Shown in pieces: positions 53,201-61,053 of a DNA stretch of 64,000 nt (positions are counted from its first letter, which is position 1; each line of letters opens with the position of its first letter). The notes beneath the pieces were generated by a model. The model was not told the DNA's origin. It did no database searches and saw only the letters and a list, made by a program, of their open reading frames with translations. The DNA lies in contig NZ_AP025463.1 in NCBI RefSeq assembly GCF_024347335.1, positions 2,356,001-2,420,000 of the forward strand. The letters are read 5' to 3'. The position numbers and the translations under genes were made by a program. The stretch comes from Vibrio celticus. GTDB taxonomy: Bacteria > Pseudomonadota > Gammaproteobacteria > Enterobacterales > Vibrionaceae.

Positions 53201-53406
53201 CAGAAGCTCCTAAAGCGGCACCAAAGGCAGCTGTTGCTAAGAAGCAAGCCGGTTCACCAATGACTAAAGCTCCTGGTCCTCAAGAGATCAAAGAGATTGA
53301 AGTGATTGCAGCTCCGTTCCGCACTGAACGTTTTGTATCGAAAGGTGCAGGCAGTCAGGCAGCGTCGAACAAAGCTGGCGCGGCGATGACTAAGCCAAAC
53401 TACTAG
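50257..53406 (+). CDS. rne: Ribonuclease E
   Basis: Essential endoribonuclease and degradosome scaffold. The 1049-residue protein has an N-terminal catalytic half: S1 domain (NIYKGRITRIEPSLEAAFVDYGAERHGFLP), DNase-I-like active site with SIDINSARAT and VVIDFIDM, and Zn-link Cys403/Cys406 in CPRCTGTG. The C-terminal half (from about 510) is disordered and low in complexity. It includes an amphipathic membrane-targeting helix region (IGRFFKAIGSFLFGS, about 567), an Arg/Asn-rich RNA-binding stretch (590-700) and Ala/Glu/Val/Pro repeats. Two copies of GG-x-A-x-PE-x-AMGKV occur at 829-841 and 890-902. A structured leader precedes it and a terminator follows. Confidence 0.97.
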   Translation: MKRMLINATQKEELRVALVDGQRLFDLDIESPGHESKKANIYKGRITRIEPSLEAAFVDYGAERHGFLPLKEIAREYFPEGYTYQGRPSIKEVLKEGQEVIVQVEKEERGSKGAALTTFISLAGSYLVLMPNNPRAGGISRRIEGDERTQLKAALSTLELPQGMGLIVRTAGVGKSAEELEWDLNVLLNHWGAIKQASDSNAAPFLIHQESNVIVRAIRDYLRRDIGEILIDSNTIFERAQAHIQLIRPDFMNRVKKYDGEVPLFSHYQIESQIESAFQREVRLPSGGSIVIDPTEALTSIDINSARATKGGDIEETALNTNLEAADEIARQLRLRDLGGLVVIDFIDMTPVRHQREVESRLRDAVRLDRARVQIGRISRFGLLEMSRQRLSPSLAEASHHICPRCTGTGVVRDNESLALSVLRLIEEEALKDNTAQVLAVVPVPIASYLLNEKRRSVNHIEKNQEVKITVVPNSDMETPHFEVIRVREGEEFDLLSYLLPNKLEALKEAESKEPAEQTIRPKKIEEPALKGFAAPAQSAPTPAPAPKAVEEKKAEPAATQEPGLIGRFFKAIGSFLFGSSTQEEKKEEEKKEEEKPKNNRNNGNRQRRDRNDNRRRNQRGERGEQRNDRGERGDNRNENRDNKRRRKPARDEKPEEQKEAAPQQTRQPRKPKQDRRNKPRDEQKQREEQAPSKLAEEGLQLAAEAQAGKPEVPKAKPEAKAAKIKERRQRRKLNKQVRVKDQQAQAEDNASKEQVAAKELSVSKEQSVAQEQKVAEQVEATQANAKQTEQEEPKQRRNRRSPRHLRASGQRRRRGRDRRPNPFRLRKGGVASPEMAMGKVMPRFIPKPHHKQAKPEVAEVQVAAEAQTSVQEQNVALETAAQSNVAMAGGFACPELAMGKVIIRREEAAVEAQVAETPAVVEEAPVVVETAKVEAPVIAEATKVEAPVVAEAVQAEATPVVEAEAPKAESAKVEEAPVVKAEAPKAAPKAAVAKKQAGSPMTKAPGPQEIKEIEVIAAPFRTERFVSKGAGSQAASNKAGAAMTKPNY

Positions 53407-53441
53407 TGATTGCTGATAGATAATCGCAGGTAAATAGAATC

Positions 53442-53470
53442 AAAGGCTGCTTATTAAAGCAGCCTTTTTC
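53442..53470 (+). terminator. rne terminator
   Basis: Perfect AAAGGCTGCT / AGCAGCCTTT arms, loop of six, followed by TTTTT. Confidence 0.9.
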
Positions 53471-53664
53471 ATATCTACTAATCGAATAGAAATTAACAGA
53501 TATATTACTCAAAGTTAGGTTCAACCTTGAACTTAATCACATTTTTGGGTAGCATTCGCGCACTTATCTTTTCGACATTTCGCTATTGCCGCTCTTTTCC
53601 ATCACTGTTTGGCTACGCAATACACCCGTGTCGGTAAATCCATCTTAAGCATAGCTGAGCAAAC

Positions 53665-55212
53665 ATGTTCGAATTCCCACAATTTTCAAAGCACTCTGTA
53701 AAGAATGACGTGCTTTCAGGTCTTACAGTAGCCCTAGCTCTGGTACCTGAAGCTGTAGCATTCGCCTTTGTTGCTGGCGTTGACCCAATGGTCGGTCTTT
53801 ACGCAGCATTCATCGTAGGTTTAATCACTTCTGTCTTTGGCGGCCGTCCAGGTATGATTTCTGGTGCAACTGGCGCAATGGCGGTGGTAATGGTGAGCCT
53901 AGTGGCAACCCATGGCGTTCAATACCTATTCGCAGCCGTTATGCTGGCTGGCCTTCTGCAAATTGCAGCGGGTGTATTTAAACTAGGTAAATTTATCCGT
54001 ATCGTTCCACATCCAGTAATGATTGGTTTCGTGAACGGTTTGGCTATTGTTATCTTCCTAGCTCAGCTTGGTCAATTTAAAGCGCCAGACGTAACAGGTG
54101 CGTTGACTTGGCTACCAAGCGGTCAAATGACACTAATGCTAGGTCTAGTAGCCCTTACAATGGCTATCATCCACTTCCTACCTAAGCTAACAACAGCGGT
54201 ACCATCTTCATTGGTTGCTATTGTTACAGTAACGGCTTTGGTTGTGGGTCTTGACCTTGAAACTCGCACTGTTGTCGACTTCCTGCGTACAATGTCTGGT
54301 GACGAAGCTGCTACGCTAGCGGGCTCTCTTCCAACATTCTCAATTCCTGCTGTTCCGTTTTCTTTAGAGACACTACAGATCATCCTGCCTTACGCAATTA
54401 TCCTTGCGGCTATCGGCCTGATTGAATCTCTGCTGACACTGACAGTACTAGACGAAATGACAAACACTCGTGGTCAATCTAACCGTGAATGTGTTGGTCA
54501 AGGTATGGCTAACGTAACGTGTTCTGTATTCGGCGCGATGGGTGGTTGTGCGATGATCGGTCAATCGATGATCAACGTAAACTCAGGTGGTCGTGGTCGT
54601 CTTTCAGGTATCGTAGCCGCAGTTGCACTACTGATGTTCATCCTGTTCGGTTCTGCACTGATTGAAATGATTCCTCTAGCAGCACTTGTGGGCGTAATGT
54701 TCATGGTTGTTATCGGCACATTTGAATGGGCAACCTTCAAGCTTGCGCGTCGCGTTCCTAAGCAAGACTTCTTCGTTATCGTTCTTGTTACCGTGGTAAC
54801 CGTACTGACTGACCTTGCTGTAGCAGTAGGTGTTGGTGTTGTAGCTTCAGCGCTAATGTTCGCTTGGCAACATGCTAAACACATCTACGCAGACACGTCT
54901 GTAAACGCTGAAGGCTCAAAAGAGTACAAAGTTAACGGCCCAATCTTCTTTGGTTCAACGGCTAACTTCCTAGAGTTGTTTGACGCATACAACGATCCAC
55001 AAGATGTAATCGTTGATTTCGCAAACTCACGCGTGACTGACCACTCTGCTATTGAAGCGATCGACACGATTGCTGACCGTTACGCGGCGCTAGGTAAAAC
55101 ACTTCACCTTCGCCACCTAAGCCAAGACTGTGTTGCTATGCTGCACAAGGCAGGTAGCTTAGTTGAAGCTAACGTTGCAGAAGACCCAATCTACAAAGTA
55201 ATGTCTAAGTAA
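53665..55212 (+). CDS. SulP/SLC26 family anion permease with STAS domain
   Basis: Inner-membrane anion transporter; candidates are sulfate, bicarbonate or a dicarboxylate. The 515-residue protein starts with the SulP signature region (NDVLSGLTVALALVPEAVAFAFVAGV). It has about 10-12 helices with GRPGMISGATGAMAVV and ESLLTLTVLDEMT, and a C-terminal STAS domain (from about 425, with VIVDFANSRVTDHSAIEAID). Codons are strongly biased, hinting at good expression. Monocistronic, followed by a terminator. I cannot tell the substrate from sequence; the short STAS resembles marine bicarbonate-type SulPs but this is only suggestive. Confidence 0.92.
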   Translation: MFEFPQFSKHSVKNDVLSGLTVALALVPEAVAFAFVAGVDPMVGLYAAFIVGLITSVFGGRPGMISGATGAMAVVMVSLVATHGVQYLFAAVMLAGLLQIAAGVFKLGKFIRIVPHPVMIGFVNGLAIVIFLAQLGQFKAPDVTGALTWLPSGQMTLMLGLVALTMAIIHFLPKLTTAVPSSLVAIVTVTALVVGLDLETRTVVDFLRTMSGDEAATLAGSLPTFSIPAVPFSLETLQIILPYAIILAAIGLIESLLTLTVLDEMTNTRGQSNRECVGQGMANVTCSVFGAMGGCAMIGQSMINVNSGGRGRLSGIVAAVALLMFILFGSALIEMIPLAALVGVMFMVVIGTFEWATFKLARRVPKQDFFVIVLVTVVTVLTDLAVAVGVGVVASALMFAWQHAKHIYADTSVNAEGSKEYKVNGPIFFGSTANFLELFDAYNDPQDVIVDFANSRVTDHSAIEAIDTIADRYAALGKTLHLRHLSQDCVAMLHKAGSLVEANVAEDPIYKVMSK

Positions 55213-55241
55213 TCTTAGCTGTAGCTTTAAGTTAGATTTAG

Positions 55242-55272
55242 AAAGGCCGACATTCAATGTCGGCCTTTTTTA
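55242..55272 (+). terminator. SulP gene terminator
   Basis: Perfect 12-bp arms AAAGGCCGACAT / ATGTCGGCCTTT, loop TCA, then TTTTTT. Confidence 0.93.
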
Positions 55273-55326
55273 TACCTATCGGTCAGCCCTTGCGCTGATC
55301 ACCAAACGACGAACATTGTTCCTACA

Positions 55327-55776
55327 CTACATTGAACGCAGTATCGCTTCGCTAGACTCTTCGATTAAGTCCAACACCAATTCAAAGCCATTTCCCTCAC
55401 CATAATACGGATCGGGGATCTCTTGATATTGTGACTCTCCAAAGCTCAAAAATAGCGCAAGCTTGTATTGGAGGTGAACTGGGCACTGGCTCATTAAGTC
55501 ATCTAGATTCGCCCTATCGGCCGCGAGTATCAGGTCAAATTCTTCGAAGTCATTATCTACCACTTTACGAGAAGTAATCCCCTTAAAGCTGTAGCCTCGC
55601 TTCTCTCCTACAGATTTGGAACGTGAGTCTGGCGGGTTGCCTTGATGAAAACCAATCGTCCCTGCAGAGTCGACCACAACGTCAATATCCAACTGTTGGG
55701 CTTTCTTCCTTAACACCGCTTCAACTGTTGGCGAACGGCAAATATTCCCCATACAAACTACGAGTATCTTTTTCAT
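55327..55776 (-). CDS. Low-molecular-weight protein-tyrosine phosphatase
   Basis: Cytosolic phosphatase removing phosphate from tyrosine. The 149-residue protein has the P-loop C8-x5-R14-S (VCMGNICRSP), the adjacent SAGT block and the general-acid Asp in EIPDPYYG, in the standard order. Length is typical (about 150). In E. coli the relative Wzb acts on a tyrosine kinase for capsule export, but no kinase or polysaccharide genes are next to it here, so it is an orphan copy. AGGTGATTAGGG gives the ribosome site. Confidence 0.93.
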   Translation of the reverse strand: MKKILVVCMGNICRSPTVEAVLRKKAQQLDIDVVVDSAGTIGFHQGNPPDSRSKSVGEKRGYSFKGITSRKVVDNDFEEFDLILAADRANLDDLMSQCPVHLQYKLALFLSFGESQYQEIPDPYYGEGNGFELVLDLIEESSEAILRSM

Positions 55777-55860
55777 CCCTAATCACCTGTTCTTCCGATG
55801 GTTTTTGCTATCGTTAAGTTAGGCTATGATAGGCGCAATCACAACTTAAAAGGATTTGTT

Positions 55861-56466
55861 ATGTCGACTGAAGACAACAAAGAACAACGCCACAAAGCAA
55901 GACAACAGAAAGTAAAAGAACAAGTCGATGCACGTGTCGCTGCAGCACAAGAAGTAAAAGGCCTATTGCTGGTCATTACTGGTAACGGTAAAGGTAAATC
56001 AACATCCGGTTTTGGTACGATTACACGTGCAGTCGGTCATGGTAAGAAATGTGCCGTCGCTCAGTTTGTAAAAGGAACATGGGATAACGGTGAAAAGAAC
56101 GTTCTCCAAAAGCTCGACGTAGAGTTCCAAGTAATGGGCACCGGCTTTACTTGGGAAACTCAAAACAAAGCTCAAGATATAGAAGCCGCACAGCGCGTGT
56201 GGAAAGAGTGTCAGCGTATGCTAGCCGATGAGTCGATTGATGTGATTCTGTTTGATGAGCTGACTTACATGGTGAGTTACGGCTACATTGAACTGGATGA
56301 AGTGGTAGAAGCTCTAAACAACCGTCCGAAAATGCAGTCCGTGATCATTACTGGCCGTGGAGCGCACCGCACTTTAACCGACATGGCTGATACCGTGTCT
56401 GAAGTTCGTAACGTTAAACACGCTTTCGAATCTGGTGTAAAAGCGCTTCAAGGCGTGGATTGGTAA
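55861..56466 (+). CDS. btuR: Cob(I)yrinic acid a,c-diamide adenosyltransferase
   Basis: Attaches the adenosyl group to cobalamin/cobinamide (BtuR/CobO/CobA). The 201-residue protein has a charged head, the P-loop GNGKGKSTSGFGT near 40-52, FVKGTWDNGEKN, ILFDELTYMVSYGYI and the family ending ITGRGAHRTLTDMADTVSEV. The ATG at 55861 is chosen over one 21 codons upstream: AAAAGGA precedes it and the extra N-terminus is not family-like. No other B12 genes or cobalamin riboswitch seen nearby. Confidence 0.95.
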   Translation: MSTEDNKEQRHKARQQKVKEQVDARVAAAQEVKGLLLVITGNGKGKSTSGFGTITRAVGHGKKCAVAQFVKGTWDNGEKNVLQKLDVEFQVMGTGFTWETQNKAQDIEAAQRVWKECQRMLADESIDVILFDELTYMVSYGYIELDEVVEALNNRPKMQSVIITGRGAHRTLTDMADTVSEVRNVKHAFESGVKALQGVDW

Positions 56467-56489
56467 TCGCATTCAACCAGAGCTCCCCG

Positions 56490-56612
56490 ACTCGGTCATT
56501 CTTCCCTCTCAAGGATGACGATCACTAGACTGTCACTCCCTTGAACAAAGGACGAAACCTATCGTCATTCCCTAGAGCGAGTGACGCGTGTCATAGGGAA
56601 TCTCTCGAAAGT
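56490..56612. repeat. REP-like intergenic repeat, copy 2
   Basis: Spacer with inverted blocks. ATTCCCTA (56567-56574) pairs with TAGGGAAT (56594-56601). AGGATGACGAT (56512-56522) and CGTCATTCCCTA (56563-56574) match, in reverse complement, blocks in the yceF-rluC spacer. No ORF or terminator signature. Confidence 0.6.
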
Positions 56613-56631
56613 ATTATAAGCATCCAAACAA

Positions 56632-56665
56632 AAGCGCCACTCCTACAATAGGAATAGCGCTTCTT
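56632..56665 (-). terminator. Terminator of the AsmA-family gene
   Basis: AAGCGC..CTCCTA / TAGGAATAGCGCTT arms with a three-base loop (12 of 14 paired), followed on the minus strand by TTTTGTTT. Confidence 0.78.
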
Positions 56666-56686
56666 TTATATACGAGTTAAAAACGT

Positions 56687-58813
56687 TTAGTTAAAGAAAC
56701 CTTTCAATAAACCATCTACGGCTTCTTTGGTTTTCTCGTCTTTGATCTTGTCCGTTAGCTTGTTCACACCACGGTCAATTTCTTTCTGTGCTTTCTGTTT
56801 CAATACATCATCAAAAACAAGTGCAAATTTCGGGTCAGCCCATTGGCCGGTTACCTTAATTGGGATAGTCACATCTTTCAGATCATCGATGCTCTTACCG
56901 CCCTGACCTTCAAGTGAACCCACAATCGATGTACTAACAAGGAAGTCTACAGTCTCATTAATGAAGTTCGCTTTACCTTGGCCTGTCACACGTAACAGTG
57001 GCGACTGTGCAGATAAGTCGTTCGTTGAAACCCAACCTTTGTCCACTTTCAGTGTCGCTTTCATTGCACTGAAGTCCGTTTTTTGAGCTTCATTTGTGCT
57101 TTCAACTTTCTCGCCCTTGATCTTAGCGTAGTTTTCTCGAATCAGTTGAGCTACGTTAATGCCGTTAACTGCACCATCTTCAAAGTTAATCGCGATAGTA
57201 CCGACTAGGTTTTTCTTGATACCCGTCGGAGTTAGACTCTTACCTTTCACGTTGACATCAATATTACCGGTACCTTCCAGCATATCGTTCTCTGCAACAT
57301 CAACCAGTAACGGTTGTACTTTCACGCCTTTAATTTTCTTCTTAGCCGTGTAAGTCGCCGGTGTTTTACGAGCATCTAGCTTAGCCGTAGCTGAAATAGA
57401 GCCTTGGTAAAGATTCGATGTGAATGAAGTTAGCTCTGCGATACCACGGTTAACCGAAAATGCCGTTTTAACATTCTGCATTTTCGCGTTGTTCGCCTTG
57501 AACTTATCAATCGTAATGTCACCTTTCACGTCTAACGTTTTCAGAGCCGACAGATCAGGTTCCACTTCTTTAGCAGGAGCTGAACTACCAGAGTTTGACG
57601 TTGAGCCACCAGCAGAACCAGAAGGAGCAGTGCTTGCTGTTTCTGTTGTATTGCCTAAGCCTAGGAACTCGTCCAAATCAATATTCGGGCTATGAAGAGA
57701 GAAACGAACCTTTGGTATTTCAGATAGGGTTACGTCTGCTTTACCGTCTAATGCAATAGCGTTAGCTTGTAGCTTCTCTAACACAAAGCTCAGGTGGCTC
57801 TTGTTCAGATCGAAGCTTAAGTCAGACAGCATGTCGACTTTCATTGGAGACTGAGGAAGCGTGTCGCCTTTGAATGTTGAGTCTAACGTTAATTTGTTCA
57901 GCGTTACTTTTGAAATCGCGCTATCAACCGTAAGTTCACCGCCACCTTTAAGATCAAGGTCAAGGCCAGCCGCGTTACCGATTACAGCGTAAGTCAGTTG
58001 GTTTACCTTATCGAACTCGAACGTATTCAAGCCAATTTTTGCTGACTCAATCGACGTCGCTGGATCATTGAACTTAGCGTTTAAGTCGATATTACGAAGT
58101 GCGTAACTTGCGAAGCCTTCAGCTAACTTGAACTCTGCGCTACCTTCCGCAGAGAACTTCTGTTGATTGTTTTCACCAGAAGCCGCAAACGTCGCGGTTG
58201 TCCATGTATCAACGGCAAACTCAGAAAGATTCAAAGACACATCGTACAACTTAGTGAATGAACCCGCTTGCTTGTCGTCCATTTCAAACAATGCGTTTGA
58301 TACAGTGACACCTGCAAGGTTGATCGTCCAACCCGATGCGTCTGTGGTAGTTTGCTCTTGAGGGGCAGGCGCTGATTCAGAACTTGTGTCTGCTACTGGC
58401 TCAGATTCTTGAGGCGCTGACGCTTGCGTTAGTGCATCAATGTTCTTGCGACCATCTTTAAGCGTTTCTAAATAGAATTCTGCACCATCTAGAGTAATGT
58501 TGCCGATCTCTAGTTGGTTGCTAAATAGCGGAGTAACCGAAACATCAACGCCAACGGTATCAACCTTGAATAGGTTCGGTTGGGTGAACCCTTCTGGGTT
58601 ACGTAATTCAGTTTGACCAAGTTCAAAGCCAATGGATGGGAAAAATTGCCAGCTGATATCACCCTCGATCACGAGCTCTAGGCCGGTGTGTTTTTGAGCT
58701 TGTTCGACAATTAATGGCTTAAATTGGTTGGGATTCACTAACAGCACTAGTGCCAGAATTGCTGCAATTACAACAAACACTGGTACAGCTATGAAAATGA
58801 GTAGTTTCTTCAT
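56687..58813 (-). CDS. AsmA family protein
   Basis: Inner-membrane-anchored periplasmic protein of the AsmA/TamB superfamily, thought to carry phospholipids or help outer-membrane biogenesis. The 708-residue product has one N-terminal helix (LLIFIAVPVFVVIAAILALVLLV), then FKPLIVEQAQKHTGLELVIEGDISWQFFPSIGF, the hallmark AsmA N-domain. It also has a Ser/Gly/Ala-rich spacer around residues 395-415 and the C-domain block LVGTIAINFEDGAVNGINVAQLIRE. The second ATG (58813) is preferred because AAGGA is eight bases away. Longer than E. coli AsmA (617). Precedes and is cotranscribable with nothing obvious; udk lies 106 bp upstream on the same strand. Confidence 0.9.
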   Translation of the reverse strand: MKKLLIFIAVPVFVVIAAILALVLLVNPNQFKPLIVEQAQKHTGLELVIEGDISWQFFPSIGFELGQTELRNPEGFTQPNLFKVDTVGVDVSVTPLFSNQLEIGNITLDGAEFYLETLKDGRKNIDALTQASAPQESEPVADTSSESAPAPQEQTTTDASGWTINLAGVTVSNALFEMDDKQAGSFTKLYDVSLNLSEFAVDTWTTATFAASGENNQQKFSAEGSAEFKLAEGFASYALRNIDLNAKFNDPATSIESAKIGLNTFEFDKVNQLTYAVIGNAAGLDLDLKGGGELTVDSAISKVTLNKLTLDSTFKGDTLPQSPMKVDMLSDLSFDLNKSHLSFVLEKLQANAIALDGKADVTLSEIPKVRFSLHSPNIDLDEFLGLGNTTETASTAPSGSAGGSTSNSGSSAPAKEVEPDLSALKTLDVKGDITIDKFKANNAKMQNVKTAFSVNRGIAELTSFTSNLYQGSISATAKLDARKTPATYTAKKKIKGVKVQPLLVDVAENDMLEGTGNIDVNVKGKSLTPTGIKKNLVGTIAINFEDGAVNGINVAQLIRENYAKIKGEKVESTNEAQKTDFSAMKATLKVDKGWVSTNDLSAQSPLLRVTGQGKANFINETVDFLVSTSIVGSLEGQGGKSIDDLKDVTIPIKVTGQWADPKFALVFDDVLKQKAQKEIDRGVNKLTDKIKDEKTKEAVDGLLKGFFN

Positions 58814-58919
58814 CCGCATATTCCTTGCTTAGATTCCAAAAGAAAGTGGCACTATAAAAGTGCCACTGATTCGGTAAAAAATAAAGCTAAGTGAGTCACT
58901 TAGGCAAAATTTTATTCGA

Positions 58920-59561
58920 TTAAGACTTCAACAACTTCGCAATGTGCGCTTTTAGCACATCAATCGCAATACGGTTTTTACCACCACGAGGAACGATGAT
59001 GTCTGCATGTTGTTTTGAAGGCTCGATAAACTGCATGAACATTGGACGTACTGTTTCTTGGTATTGCTTAAGTACAGTGTCCATTGTGCGACCACGCTCT
59101 TCTACATCACGCTTAACACGGCGTAGTAGACAGATGTCTAATGGTGTATCCATAAACACACTTGCGTGCATTAGTTTACGAAGACGCGGGTCTGTTAGAA
59201 GCAGAATACCCTCTAAAATGATCACTTTCTTTGGAGTAAGTGTAGTCGTTTCAGAAGTACGTGTGTGCTCTGTGTAGCTGTATTCAGGAACTTCTACGGC
59301 GTTGCCACTCATTAGCTGCTGTAGATGTTCACATAAAAGATCATGATCTAGTGCATTTGGGTGATCGTAGTTAGTTTTAACACGCTCTTCCATACTCAAG
59401 TGGCTTTGGTCGCTGTAATAGCAATCTTCCGTGATAACACCAATTTGATGGTCGCCTACTTTTTCGCGCAATTCATTATAAATTGTACTAGCAATCAGAC
59501 TTTTTCCTGAAGCTGAAGCGCCAGCGATACCTACGATGACACATTGATTATTATCAGACAT
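58920..59561 (-). CDS. udk: Uridine kinase
   Basis: Pyrimidine salvage: phosphorylates uridine and cytidine. The 213-residue protein has the P-loop GIAGASASGKS (11-21), VITEDCYYSDQSHLS, NYDHPNALDHDLL, VILEGILLLTDPRLR and RRVKRDVEERGRT, all in normal order. Length equals E. coli Udk (213). It lies between mrp and the AsmA-family gene. The 257-bp spacer to mrp shows no terminator, so it could be read from either its own promoter or mrp. Confidence 0.98.
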   Translation of the reverse strand: MSDNNQCVIVGIAGASASGKSLIASTIYNELREKVGDHQIGVITEDCYYSDQSHLSMEERVKTNYDHPNALDHDLLCEHLQQLMSGNAVEVPEYSYTEHTRTSETTTLTPKKVIILEGILLLTDPRLRKLMHASVFMDTPLDICLLRRVKRDVEERGRTMDTVLKQYQETVRPMFMQFIEPSKQHADIIVPRGGKNRIAIDVLKAHIAKLLKS

Positions 59562-59818
59562 TAATTTTGCACCCGATATGGTTTGGTGGTGGGAAGAGAT
59601 AAACCGCCTGATTATAGGGGCTAAAGCACATAGATTCTAGTCGCCATTTTAGCTAATTGCAGTCAAATTGATGATATCAATGCATTTAATGAATGCAATC
59701 GTTTGCTTTCAAATAACTTGCCTACAACTATTTGCACAACCCCAATGGCGATCAGCCTAAATCCAACCGCTATTTATCTAATCCAACATGATTAACACAA
59801 CTTTTTGATTATCTTTCG

Positions 59819-60895
59819 CTATTCAACCAAAGAAAAGTTAATCGCTTCTGGTCTCGCCTTGCCGGTCCAGAACATCTTCGCAGCCACATTCTCTGCAAGC
59901 TCTAAGTAGTGACGTGTATGTTCACTATCTGGACGACGAATCACCGTAGGGCAACCTGCGTCGATGTCTTCTCGCACACCAATATGAAGAGGGATCTGTG
60001 CCAAAATATCGAGGTAAAATTCTTCTGACATCGCTTCTGCACCACCAGCACCAAAGATATGCTCTTTCTCACCACAGTGACTACAAATATGATAGCTCAT
60101 GTTTTCAACTAAGCCTGCCACTGGCACGCTTACCTTATCAAACATTGCGACACCTTTACGCGCATCCGCTAATGCCAAATCTTGAGGAGTGGTCACCACT
60201 ACTGCGCCCGTCACCGGGATCTGTTGCGACAACGTCAACTGAATATCACCCGTGCCCGGTGGCATGTCGATCACAAGGTAATCCAACTCTGGCCATACTG
60301 TTTCATTAACAAGCTGCCCCAAAGCCTTCGCTGCCATAGGGCCACGCCAGATTGCCGCATCATCTTTCGAAACAAGATAGCCAATTGAGTGGGTAAAAAT
60401 GCCATGTGCCTCGATGGGCATCATCCATTTGTTGTTCTGTACTTCTGGTTTCGCGTCTAGTTGGCCGAGCATCATAGGCACTGATGGGCCGTAGATATCC
60501 GCATCCAACAAACCCACTTTTGAACCTGACTTAGATAGCGCGAGCGCAAGGTTTACTGAAGTCGTTGATTTACCCACCCCACCCTTTGCCGACGTCACGG
60601 CAATAATATTCTTAACACCCTTCAATGGCGTCGCCACTGTGGTTTCCAGCGCAGACGGTTTCACTTTTACTTCAAACTGAAAAGCGCTAACAAGCTGTTG
60701 TTCAATCTGAGAGTGAATCCACTGTTCCAATTCAACCGCAAGCTGATTAGCGGCAAAAGGTAAGGTGATAACAAATGATCCACGCGGATCAACCGATACA
60801 ATATTTTGGTGTAGCGCCCACTCTGGGATGAGGATTGGTGACTCGAACTCATTCAACCATGAACAGAAATCTTGCTTAGAAGTAAAGTTACGCAT
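59819..60895 (-). CDS. mrp: Mrp/ApbC iron-sulfur cluster carrier ATPase
   Basis: Cytosolic Fe-S scaffold/carrier of the Mrp/NBP35 family. The 358-residue protein has a short N-terminal MIP18-like part, the deviant Walker A KGGVGKS at 104-110, VIDMPPGTGDIQL, and the cluster-binding CxxC in YHICSHCGEKEH. Length and divergence from metG match E. coli apbC(mrp)-metG. AAGGAG precedes the ATG. Confidence 0.96.
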   Translation of the reverse strand: MRNFTSKQDFCSWLNEFESPILIPEWALHQNIVSVDPRGSFVITLPFAANQLAVELEQWIHSQIEQQLVSAFQFEVKVKPSALETTVATPLKGVKNIIAVTSAKGGVGKSTTSVNLALALSKSGSKVGLLDADIYGPSVPMMLGQLDAKPEVQNNKWMMPIEAHGIFTHSIGYLVSKDDAAIWRGPMAAKALGQLVNETVWPELDYLVIDMPPGTGDIQLTLSQQIPVTGAVVVTTPQDLALADARKGVAMFDKVSVPVAGLVENMSYHICSHCGEKEHIFGAGGAEAMSEEFYLDILAQIPLHIGVREDIDAGCPTVIRRPDSEHTRHYLELAENVAAKMFWTGKARPEAINFSLVE

Positions 60896-61053
60896 TGGGG
60901 CTCCTTTTTTTATTTATGCTATCACCCACGAGATAAAGACTGAACCCCTAAAAAACTAGGGGAATCCTTTGTCTGATACCTTGGCGTATCACACGTTATA
61001 AAGTAGTATTACCTCTCAAAATTTATACCTATCAAAAAAGCGAATTATTAAGT

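Noticed and set aside
53000..53240. Short repeated codon blocks resembling a repeat array
   Set aside because: They are Ala/Glu/Val/Pro protein repeats in the RNase E tail, not CRISPR repeats; there is no constant spacer length.
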